Shown piece by piece: positions 1 through 5,625 of a DNA stretch of 11,808 nt. Each line of letters opens with the position of its first letter. The first letter of the stretch is position 1. Location of the stretch: the NCBI GenBank assembly GCA_003978455.1, contig QNZT01000103.1, positions 1-11,808 of the forward strand, read 5' to 3'. The notes below the pieces were generated by a model. It saw only the letters and a list, made by a program, of their open reading frames with translations. It made no database searches and was not told where the DNA came from. The position numbers and the translations under genes were made by a program. This DNA is from Sulfurospirillum sp. Lineage in GTDB: Bacteria; Campylobacterota; Campylobacteria; Campylobacterales; QNZT01.

Positions 1-499
1 CGTTTCCGTTTCCGTTGCCGTTTCCGTTGCCGTTTCCTGAAGCACCACCGCTTTCACCGTTCTCGGTTTGTGTAGTATCATCAGAAGGATCGCAATATAC
101 AGGTTCGTAGCCGGTTCTGAGAGCGTGTTGATGCCGATTTTTGTTTTTTTGAATCCGTTTATAGTCAGCATCAAAAATTCTGTCATAACCAAGCTGGATC
201 GCGATAGTGTCTGTGATATATCTGTTTAGTCTGATACCTACCGTTGTGGCGTCTTTGACTACTGCATCGTCATCTGCAAAGTTTCTTCCGGCAAGAAGAT
301 CTGCTTCATAGTTAAAGCTCTTTTTTCGTACCCCTGGAGTAGTTACTATCGGTTGTTCTGCGGGTGGAAGGATCAGTTTTTGTTCTACATTTTTTTCGGC
401 CTGTATAGTATCTTGTTCATCATAGTCGACAAGCGGTGCGATTATGGGACCTGCACAGAGTGCGGAGACTGATACCGCCATAAGTATAAACTTTTTCAT
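1..499 (-). CDS. Outer-membrane beta-barrel (OmpA/OprF-like) protein, 3' end outside window
   Basis: Open frame of 166 codons starting with ATG at 499-497 and running off the left edge. An AAGGAA ribosome-binding site lies about 8 nt upstream. The N-terminus (MKKFILMAVSVSALCA) is a typical Sec signal peptide, probably cut after residue 16; Cys15 is not in a proper lipobox. The mature part alternates short amphipathic strand-like stretches (FNYEADLLAGRNF, TTVGIRLNRYI, IAIQLGYDRIFDADYKR) ending in aromatic residues, as in the N-terminal barrel of OmpA/OprF-type proteins. A polar loop follows with a single Cys136, an acidic/Ser/Thr stretch and six Gly-Asn pairs (residues 155-166) cut by the window edge. 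A C-terminal OmpA peptidoglycan-binding domain cannot be seen here. The barrel assignment rests on pattern, not on a diagnostic motif. Confidence 0.75.
   Translation of the reverse strand, partial: MKKFILMAVSVSALCAGPIIAPLVDYDEQDTIQAEKNVEQKLILPPAEQPIVTTPGVRKKSFNYEADLLAGRNFADDDAVVKDATTVGIRLNRYITDTIAIQLGYDRIFDADYKRIQKNKNRHQHALRTGYEPVYCDPSDDTTQTENGESGGASGNGNGNGNGNGN
2..37 (-). repeat. In-frame hexanucleotide tandem repeat coding (Gly-Asn)n
   Basis: Read on the minus strand, six units of GGAAAC or GGCAAC (order A, C, A, C, A, A at the third base) lie in frame and encode Gly-Asn six times. The array continues past the window edge, so its total length is unknown. Because the unit is 6 bp, gain or loss of units changes protein length without a frameshift. 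Confidence 0.9.
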
Positions 500-700
500 T
501 ATACGATTCCTTTTTATATAAAGTTGTCACTATGGTATATGAAAAATTACTTAAAGTAAATAAAATTTACCAAAATAGATAAAAATTGCATTAAAATAAA
601 AATAAATGTTACTAAAGTTTACAAAAACAATAAAATTTTACCATTAGTTTTTCTGCTCTCTCTTTTTTATCTGTTTACCGGCTTTTTTGTAAATTTTCTC

Positions 701-706
701 TATAAT
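701..706 (+). promoter_or_regulatory. Sigma-70 -10 box for the CoA-binding/ilvA operon
   Basis: A perfect TATAAT lies 29 nt before the first possible ATG and is preceded by T-rich sequence. No good -35 hexamer is found at normal spacing, as is common for primary-sigma promoters in Campylobacterota. Confidence 0.6.
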
Positions 707-727
707 AGATTTTTAAAATTTTTTAGC

Positions 728-732
728 AGGAG
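728..732 (+). promoter_or_regulatory. Ribosome-binding site that favours start at 738
   Basis: AGGAG ends 2 nt before the ATG at 735 but 5 nt before the adjacent ATG at 738. The second spacing is workable and the first is too short, so translation probably begins at 738. Confidence 0.6.
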
Positions 733-737
733 TTATG

Positions 738-1169
738 ATGGAGTGCGAATTTCCGACAGTAAACACCAATCCGGATGAGTTTAAAGCTATTTTTGAAAGT
801 GTCAAAACGATTGCGGTACCGGGACTCTCCCCAGACGAGGCGAAAGATAGCCACCGAGTTGCAAAATATTTACAGAAGCAGGGGTATAAGATCATACCTA
901 TCTATCCCAAAGAGGAGACGATTCTCGGGGAGAAGGTCTATCGTTCTCTGGAAGAGGTGGAAGAGCAGATCGATATGGTAGATATGTTCCGCAAACCGGC
1001 AGTTGCCGATGCGATTGTAGATGCAATCGCAAAGCGCGGCGATGTCAAAGTGCTATGGCTGCAAAAAGGGATCGTGAACAATGAAGCTGCCGCAAGAGCG
1101 GAAGCGATGGGTATCAAGGTAGTCCAGAACCGATGTACGATGGTAGAGCACAGAGGAATCTTTGGTTGA
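738..1169 (+). CDS. CoA-binding domain protein (YccU family)
   Basis: A protein of 143 residues from the preferred ATG (144 from the ATG at 735) that matches the whole of the small, single-domain CoA_binding (YccU-like) family with a Rossmann fold. Visible family features are a first beta strand and turn (IAVPGLSP), the segment YKIIPIYP followed by GEKVYRSLEEV, the conserved VDMVDMFRKP-like motif (here IDMVDMFRKP), LWLQKGI, and the terminal NRCTMVEH containing the family cysteine. Family members bind CoA or acyl-CoA in vitro, but their physiological role is unsettled. The stop codon overlaps the next start as TGATG, so it is probably co-translated with ilvA; this does not prove a role in isoleucine synthesis. 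It appears intact and is probably cytoplasmic. Confidence 0.9.
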   Translation: MECEFPTVNTNPDEFKAIFESVKTIAVPGLSPDEAKDSHRVAKYLQKQGYKIIPIYPKEETILGEKVYRSLEEVEEQIDMVDMFRKPAVADAIVDAIAKRGDVKVLWLQKGIVNNEAAARAEAMGIKVVQNRCTMVEHRGIFG

Positions 1170-2386
1170 TGCTTCCTCTGACTAAAATCACGGAAGCCTA
1201 TGACCGTGTCAAAGATGTTGTGATTCGCACACCTTTTGCACATGCCCCTTTGCTAAGTGCGAGATCCGGCGCCGATGTCTATCTGAAAAAAGAGAATCTG
1301 CAGCTGACCGGGGCATATAAACTGCGGGGAGCATACAACAAGATCGCTACATTGAGTGAAGCAGAGCGTAGCAAAGGTGTCATCGCGGCAAGTGCTGGAA
1401 ACCATGCGCAGGGTGTGGCGTACAGTGCCCGTATTTTCGGTATTCCTGCGACGATCATCATGCCGGAAGCGACACCGCTTTTGAAAGTACAAAATACAAC
1501 TTCTCTCGGTGCGGAAGTGATACTTCACGGTGAAAATTATGATGAAGCCTACGCCTATGCACTTGAGTATGCAAAAAAACATGCGCTGACGTTTATACAT
1601 CCGTTTGCCGACGAAGCGGTGCTCGCCGGGCAGGGGACGATCGCGCTGGAGATGCTGGATGAGGTCGAGGATCTCGACTATCTGGTCATCCCTATCGGCG
1701 GCGGCGGTCTGATCAGCGGGATCGGCTCCTATATCCGTCAGGCAAAACCGGATATCAAGATCATCGGTGTGGTAGCCGAGGGTGCGCCAGCGATGAAAAA
1801 TTCGTTTCACAGCAAAAAGCCGCTCGATTCCACTTCCGTACGGACGATTGCCGACGGTATAGCCGTGCGTGATGTCTCTCCCAAAAATCTGGAAATCATT
1901 CTTGAAGTTGCGGATGATGTTGTCAGTGTCGATGACGAAGAGATCGCTTCGGCGATTCTGTTCTTGCTGGAACGCCAGAAGCTGGTGGTCGAGGGCGGCG
2001 GTGCCGTCGGTGTGGCTGCGATCATGCACCATAAGTTCCATTTTGAAAAAGGGGCTAAAATAGCGACTGTGCTCAGCGGCGGAAATATCGATGTACAGAT
2101 GCTCTCTCTGATCATCGAAAAGGGTTTGATCAAAGCACACCGTAAAATGAAACTGATGGTTACACTGATCGATAAGCCGGGTGCGCTCAGAGGGTTGTCC
2201 GATATCCTGGCGGATGCGGGTGCAAATATCATCCAGATTGACTATGACAGAACCTCTACATCACTCTCCTACGGCGATGCCAATGTGACACTGGCGCTCG
2301 AAACCAAAGGCGCCGAACATCAGGAGGAGATACGCCGCAGACTTGCCGAAAGCGGATACCGTTTTCAGGAAGAGATGCGGTTGTAA
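1169..2386 (+). CDS. ilvA: Threonine ammonia-lyase, medium form with one ACT domain
   Basis: Converts L-threonine to 2-oxobutanoate and ammonia, the first committed step to isoleucine, using pyridoxal phosphate in the cytoplasm. The start at 1169 gives 405 residues, overlaps the upstream stop as TGATG and has AGAGGAA about 10 nt before it; an in-frame ATG at 1133 would lie deep in the upstream gene. Seen in the protein: Schiff-base lysine K51 in TGAYKLRGA, the substrate loop SAGNHAQG at 75-82, the glycine-rich PLP-phosphate loop GGGGL at 177-181, and a C-terminal ACT domain from about residue 328 (VTLIDKPGALRGLSDIL onward). The size and single ACT domain fit the 400-residue form of the family, between E. 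coli TdcB (no ACT) and long IlvA (two ACT-like repeats). Feedback control by isoleucine or valine through the ACT domain is inferred. Confidence 0.95.
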   Translation: MLPLTKITEAYDRVKDVVIRTPFAHAPLLSARSGADVYLKKENLQLTGAYKLRGAYNKIATLSEAERSKGVIAASAGNHAQGVAYSARIFGIPATIIMPEATPLLKVQNTTSLGAEVILHGENYDEAYAYALEYAKKHALTFIHPFADEAVLAGQGTIALEMLDEVEDLDYLVIPIGGGGLISGIGSYIRQAKPDIKIIGVVAEGAPAMKNSFHSKKPLDSTSVRTIADGIAVRDVSPKNLEIILEVADDVVSVDDEEIASAILFLLERQKLVVEGGGAVGVAAIMHHKFHFEKGAKIATVLSGGNIDVQMLSLIIEKGLIKAHRKMKLMVTLIDKPGALRGLSDILADAGANIIQIDYDRTSTSLSYGDANVTLALETKGAEHQEEIRRRLAESGYRFQEEMRL

Positions 2387-2400
2387 ACAATCTATCCCTT

Positions 2401-2443
2401 AGCGTTAGCGTAGCTTTTGGGACTTTGTTCCAAAAGCGTTAAC
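2401..2443 (+). repeat. Interspersed stem-loop repeat, copy A
   Basis: A 43-nt element bounded by AGCGTTA direct repeats (2401-2407 and 2435-2441). The core is an 8-bp stem GCTTTTGG (2413-2420) / CCAAAAGC (2430-2437). In the plus-strand RNA the stem extends through GAC/GUU to 11 bp with a UUU loop. It starts 26 nt after the ilvA stop. A second 43-nt copy is at 7812-7854 with 34 of 43 identical positions. It lies between convergent genes and lacks a following U-tract, so it is not a canonical intrinsic terminator, though it could still stop or protect transcripts from either side. Confidence 0.75.
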
Positions 2444-2453
2444 TTAATGGCAT

Positions 2454-2816
2454 TTATCCCCGGATAGGCTGTCTCTCTCTCAGATGTGAAAAAAAACCGT
2501 TGGATATGATCAGACACTCTTTGGTGATCTTCTCTATCTCCTCCGGTGTCAGCGGCCAGGTTTTCAGTCTGTAAAAATCTTCTTCAGGCTCTTCGATGAT
2601 ATTGTACTCTTTCAGCATGACGGCACTAAAGTTTCTGACGATGGTATCATAATGGGAGAGTTCATGTTTAAAGTCAAAGATATAAAGTAGCCGGCTGATC
2701 TGGGAGAGGCGTCCCTCTCCGTCGTTTTTGATCAGGTAGAGGATCATCGCGGGGATAAAAATATCGTTTTTGCGCAGACATTTACCGATAAAATTGCTGA
2801 GGATCTGAAACTCCAT
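2454..2816 (-). CDS. Hypothetical protein, 120 aa
   Basis: I do not recognise this family. The frame is convincing: ATG at 2816-2814 with AAGGAAG 4 nt upstream, and a -10-like CTATAAG further upstream. The product is soluble, with no signal peptide or transmembrane segment. The first half looks helical (IPAMILYLIKNDGEGRLSQI then SRLLYIFDF), followed by FKHELSHYDTIVRNF and an acidic turn EEPEEDF before YRLKTWPLTPEEIEKI. The alternation of helices, with a short strand-like FYRLKTW, could be a winged-helix-like fold, but this is only an impression. It lies downstream of the site-2 protease on the same strand with a 101-nt gap and probably has its own promoter. The stop is 10 nt from copy A of the stem-loop repeat. 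Confidence 0.7.
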   Translation of the reverse strand: MEFQILSNFIGKCLRKNDIFIPAMILYLIKNDGEGRLSQISRLLYIFDFKHELSHYDTIVRNFSAVMLKEYNIIEEPEEDFYRLKTWPLTPEEIEKITKECLIISNGFFSHLRERQPIRG

Positions 2817-2840
2817 CTTGCTTCCTTTTTCAGGTGTTTA

Positions 2841-2846
2841 CTTATA
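2841..2846 (-). promoter_or_regulatory. Possible extended -10 box for the 120-aa hypothetical gene
   Basis: The minus strand reads TGCTATAAG, an extended -10-like TGnTATAAG, about 25 nt upstream of the ATG at 2816. No clear -35 is present. The assignment rests on this motif alone. Confidence 0.35.
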
Positions 2847-2917
2847 GCATACACTTTTCATGAAGAAAAAAGCAAGAAAAAGTTTCCTTTTTTAACGAAA
2901 ATATCCCTTTTAGAGAT

Positions 2918-3565
2918 TTATGGTAACAGCATATCGATTACCCGCATCATCGGGGCGAAGATGACATCTGAGACAGGGGTGGCAATAATCAGCATCAGAA
3001 GAATCATGCCGTATTGACCGATAGCCTGAAATTTATTTGCAAAATCGTGATACCCCATCTTTCGTGCCTGATACGTAACCACATGAGAACCGTCCAGCGG
3101 TGGGATCGGCATGAGGTTGAAGATACCGAGTACAATGTTGTAAACCACGGTGTATGTCAGAAATGCATGAAGAAAATAGTCCCAGATATTGTGAATCGGA
3201 GGGAGCATATGTAAAACAAGGGCAGCGGAAAGTGCAAGTGCAAAGTTAAATGTGATACCTGCAAGCGCTACGGCGATGGCTGCGTTGTAGCCTCCGTTTC
3301 GTATCACTGTGCTGATGTTGATCGGAACCGGTTTCGCCCAGCCGAAGAGAAAGCCGGCATTGCTGAAATAGAGCAGGGCGGGGACGATGATGGTTCCGAC
3401 GGGATCGATATGTACGAGAGGATTGATACTCAACCGTCCCTGAAGTTTTGCCGTGTCGTCGCCAAAATGGTATGCGACTCGACCGTGCATGATCTCGTGA
3501 CCGATGATTGCGATTGCCAGTGCGAGGATAATCGCACCGATTTCGGCTATTTTTGTCTCTTCCAT
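2918..3565 (-). CDS. Site-2 protease family (M50) intramembrane metalloprotease
   Basis: A 215-residue polytopic inner-membrane zinc protease of the short, PDZ-less M50 type. The zinc-binding HEIMH is at residues 23-27 inside the first hydrophobic helix, and the third ligand Asp158 lies in NLMPIPPLDG (150-159) in a later helix. The stretch GRLSINPLVHIDPVG (43-57) is also typical of the family. Hydrophobic segments cover roughly residues 8-27, 58-76, 94-121, 130-152 and 182-205. Its start codon overlaps the lepB stop as TAATG and has no good Shine-Dalgarno sequence of its own, so translation is probably coupled to lepB. Members of this family cut transmembrane substrates such as anti-sigma factors or leftover signal peptides; the substrate here is unknown. 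Confidence 0.9.
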   Translation of the reverse strand: MEETKIAEIGAIILALAIAIIGHEIMHGRVAYHFGDDTAKLQGRLSINPLVHIDPVGTIIVPALLYFSNAGFLFGWAKPVPINISTVIRNGGYNAAIAVALAGITFNFALALSAALVLHMLPPIHNIWDYFLHAFLTYTVVYNIVLGIFNLMPIPPLDGSHVVTYQARKMGYHDFANKFQAIGQYGMILLMLIIATPVSDVIFAPMMRVIDMLLP

Positions 3566-4338
3566 TATTCGAGACTTACGTTTTTATTGATGTACTCCGG
3601 ATCATCCTGAAGTGTTTCGACAGATTTTCCGATGCGATCCCAGCGGATTTTATAATCCTTGTCCCATGAAAAGTAGACAAACCATGGTTTCCCTTCCACC
3701 AGACTGTAGGGTACCGGTCCCCAGAAACGGCTGTCGTTGGAGTGGTCTCTGTTGTCTCCCATCATGAAGAAGTAATCTTTTTCGATTTTAACCGGGGGAA
3801 AATTGAAAATCTGTTCCGGATAGGTACCGTTGTCGGTAATATTCGGATCGTTCTGAATACCTTTGTATTTGACGCGGTAAGGGTTTTTGACCCACAGTTC
3901 TCCGTTCATATCTACGATGACCTCTTTGGGGTAATGTGACTTGATGTAGTCATTTCCTTCATGTGGTCTGAGATAGAGGACTTTGTCTTTAACCGCAACG
4001 ATATCTCCGCCTACGGCGATACAGCGTTTGACGAAGTGGGTTTTGGTATTGAGCGGATATCGAAAAACAACGATATCGCCTCTTTGGGGGCGTTTGCCCT
4101 CTATAAGGTGTCCGTTTTTGTTGAAATCCGGTACGATAGGAATCTCCACCCATGGAATATGGGGTGTGGGAATACCGTAGGCGAACTTTTTGACAAAGAG
4201 ATGGTCTCCGATAAGGAGTGTACGTTTCATAGAGCCGCTGGGAATCACAAATGCCTGTGCGACAAAAAAGATGATCATCAAAACGATGATGATCGTACCT
4301 GGCCAGCTATTGGCAAATGTTTTCAATCTTTTAATCAT
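3565..4338 (-). CDS. lepB: Signal peptidase I
   Basis: A 257-residue inner-membrane serine protease that removes signal peptides from Sec- and Tat-exported proteins on the periplasmic face. Seen: a basic N-terminus and one transmembrane helix (about residues 13-30), catalytic Ser36 in IPSGSMKRTLLIGD, box C RGDIVVFRYP (86-95), catalytic Lys104 in HFVKRCIAVGGD, and box E MGDNRDHSNDSRFWG (193-207). The start at 4338 (MIKRLKTF) follows the folD stop by 2 nt with AAGGAA inside the folD 3' end; a longer frame from 4434 would overlap folD by almost 100 nt and adds a Cys/His-rich stretch unlike the family. With only one clear N-terminal anchor it differs from E. coli LepB, which has two. It sits between folD and the site-2 protease in one operon. 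Confidence 0.95.
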   Translation of the reverse strand: MIKRLKTFANSWPGTIIIVLMIIFFVAQAFVIPSGSMKRTLLIGDHLFVKKFAYGIPTPHIPWVEIPIVPDFNKNGHLIEGKRPQRGDIVVFRYPLNTKTHFVKRCIAVGGDIVAVKDKVLYLRPHEGNDYIKSHYPKEVIVDMNGELWVKNPYRVKYKGIQNDPNITDNGTYPEQIFNFPPVKIEKDYFFMMGDNRDHSNDSRFWGPVPYSLVEGKPWFVYFSWDKDYKIRWDRIGKSVETLQDDPEYINKNVSLE

Positions 4339-4340
4339 GA

Positions 4341-5180
4341 TTATCGTTTCCTTGCAGCAGTGATAGTATTGACAAGCAGCATAGCGATGGTCATAGGACC
4401 GACACCGCCCGGGACGGGCGTGATGTAACTGCATTTGGGTGCGACATTTTTATAGTCCACGTCGCCGGTGATCTTTCCTTCATCGGTTTTGTTGATCCCG
4501 ATATCGATGACGATAGCACCCTCTTTGACCATATCTTCGGTGATAAGATTCTGTTTGCCGACACCGACGATGAGTATATCGGCACGGGAAGTGTGGGCTT
4601 TGAGATCTTTGGTATAGATATGACAGATATCGACCGTGGCGAACTTGTTGAGCAGCAGATGCATCATCGGTTTTCCGACGATGTTACTGGCACCCACGAC
4701 ACAGGCATCCATCCCCTTTGGATTGATATCGTACTCTTCGAGGAGTTTCATGACACCCAGCGGTGTGCAGGGAACAAAACCCTCAAGACCGAGTACGAGA
4801 TTGCCGACATTGAAAGGGTGAAAACCGTCTACATCTTTTTCCGGAGAGACGGTTTCGAGAACTTTTTGGGTATCGATGTGCGCCGGCAGCGGAAGCTGGA
4901 TCAGGATACCGTCGATATTGGGATTTTTGTTCATCATCTCGATCGTCTCAAGGATCTTTGCTTCGGAGATATCGATCGGCATTTTATGGACGATGGAGTA
5001 GATTCCCGTCTCTTCACACGCCTTCTCTTTCATCTTGACATAGGTATGACTTGCGGGATCGTCACCTACGAGAACGACTGCAAGACCGGGGGTGATACCT
5101 TTGTTTTTGAGGGAGGCGACATCGTCAGCCGCCTTCTTGCGGATTTTAGCGGCAAGGGCTTTGCCATCGAGTATTTGCAT
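4341..5180 (-). CDS. folD: Bifunctional methylenetetrahydrofolate dehydrogenase / methenyltetrahydrofolate cyclohydrolase
   Basis: A cytoplasmic 279-residue enzyme that interconverts 5,10-methylene-, methenyl- and 10-formyl-tetrahydrofolate with NADP(H), supplying one-carbon units for purines and formyl-methionine. Family motifs are complete: GDDPASHTYVKMKEKAC with the catalytic Tyr and Lys near residues 50-55, GILIQLPLP, PEKDVDGFHPFNVG, PCTPLGVM, the nucleotide-binding VVGASNIVGKP and the C-terminal ITPVPGGVGPMT. ATG at 5180 is preferred over the TTG just before it at 5183 because AAGG then lies 6 rather than 3 nt upstream. It is the first gene of the folD-lepB-site-2 protease operon and has a TATAAT box 26 nt upstream. 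Length matches the family. Confidence 0.97.
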   Translation of the reverse strand: MQILDGKALAAKIRKKAADDVASLKNKGITPGLAVVLVGDDPASHTYVKMKEKACEETGIYSIVHKMPIDISEAKILETIEMMNKNPNIDGILIQLPLPAHIDTQKVLETVSPEKDVDGFHPFNVGNLVLGLEGFVPCTPLGVMKLLEEYDINPKGMDACVVGASNIVGKPMMHLLLNKFATVDICHIYTKDLKAHTSRADILIVGVGKQNLITEDMVKEGAIVIDIGINKTDEGKITGDVDYKNVAPKCSYITPVPGGVGPMTIAMLLVNTITAARKR

Positions 5181-5205
5181 CAACTGCCTTTATCGTTTTT
5201 TTGAT

Positions 5206-5211
5206 ATTATA
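5206..5211 (-). promoter_or_regulatory. Sigma-70 extended -10 box for the folD operon
   Basis: The minus strand reads TGGTATAAT, an extended -10 with a perfect hexamer, 26 nt before the folD ATG. The overlapping plus-strand TATTAT (5205-5210) could serve the divergent cytochrome gene at 5239, so this 58-nt gap may hold back-to-back promoters. No -35 is apparent on either strand. Confidence 0.6.
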
Positions 5212-5238
5212 CCATTTTAAATTAAAGGATAGAATCGG

Positions 5239-5625
5239 ATGAACGTTATCGGGTCTCTGCTGTTTTGGGTATGTGCTATGGTGCTCTTGCTGGAGGCAGA
5301 TGGAAGTTTTATCACCAATGAAGAGTATGCCAGGATGCTCTATCAAAACCCCAGAGGTATCAGTTGTGCGAAGTGTCATGGTGAAAAAGGAGAGGGTAAA
5401 GTACTCTCGACCTATGTGGATCATGGGAAAAGTCATAGTATCCAGGCACCTCCTATATACAATCTCTCTATGGAACGTTTTAAAAAAGCTTTGTCCCGAA
5501 AAGGACGGCTGATGCCTCAGTACTTTCTGACAGAGTGGGAGATGGCGCATCTCTACTACTATCTCTTAACCCAAAATCCGGACTACAACAAAAATAAAAC
5601 TAAAGGGAAAAAGCATGATTCATGA
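5239..5625 (+). CDS. Small monohaem cytochrome c, periplasmic or membrane-anchored
   Basis: A 128-residue class I-like c-type cytochrome. An N-terminal hydrophobic stretch (residues 3-18, then EADG) acts as signal peptide or membrane anchor. One haem-binding CAKCH is at 43-47, followed by GEKGEG, and Met92 in RLMPQYF is the probable distal axial ligand; TEWEMAHLYYYLL is the usual C-terminal helix of such cytochromes. The ATG has AAAGGA about 9 nt upstream. The 3' end overlaps the first 11 nt of hemL in another frame, so cytochrome and haem-precursor synthesis are probably co-expressed. A similar small periplasmic-type gene next to hemL is, from memory, present in Campylobacter jejuni. Its electron partner is not known from the sequence. 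Confidence 0.9.
   Translation: MNVIGSLLFWVCAMVLLLEADGSFITNEEYARMLYQNPRGISCAKCHGEKGEGKVLSTYVDHGKSHSIQAPPIYNLSMERFKKALSRKGRLMPQYFLTEWEMAHLYYYLLTQNPDYNKNKTKGKKHDS

Larger units (their letters stand above)
500..734. promoter_or_regulatory. AT-rich divergent intergenic region
   Basis: This 235-nt gap separates the divergent outer-membrane protein gene and the CoA-binding/ilvA operon. It is strongly AT-rich. It contains a perfect palindrome TTACTT-A-AAGTAA (547-559) and a related imperfect copy TTACTAAAGTTTAC (609-622). A clear -10 box serves the plus-strand operon. No equally clear -10 box was found for the minus-strand gene. I see no ORF or RNA gene here. Confidence 0.6.

Noticed and set aside
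1133..1168. Upstream in-frame ATG extending ilvA by 12 residues
   Set aside because: It lies within the CoA-binding gene, adds a non-family segment, and the ATG at 1169 forms the typical TGATG overlap with a ribosome-binding site at workable distance.
1253..2140. Long open frame antisense to ilvA (295 codons), and similar antisense frames over hemL and folD
   Set aside because: Products are rich in His, Arg and Cys with no recognisable domain or ribosome-binding site, and they mirror strongly conserved coding sequence on the other strand.
2877..2892. AAAAAG-TTTC-CTTTTT inverted repeat as a terminator after the site-2 protease gene
   Set aside because: Only A-T pairs apart from one G-C, so the stem is very weak; in an A/T-homopolymer stretch such symmetry is expected by chance.
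4339..4434. N-terminal extension of lepB from an ATG at 4434
   Set aside because: It would run through the folD 3' end out of frame; the extension is Cys/His-rich and unlike any signal peptidase N-terminus. MIKRLKTF at 4338 is followed directly by the membrane anchor.
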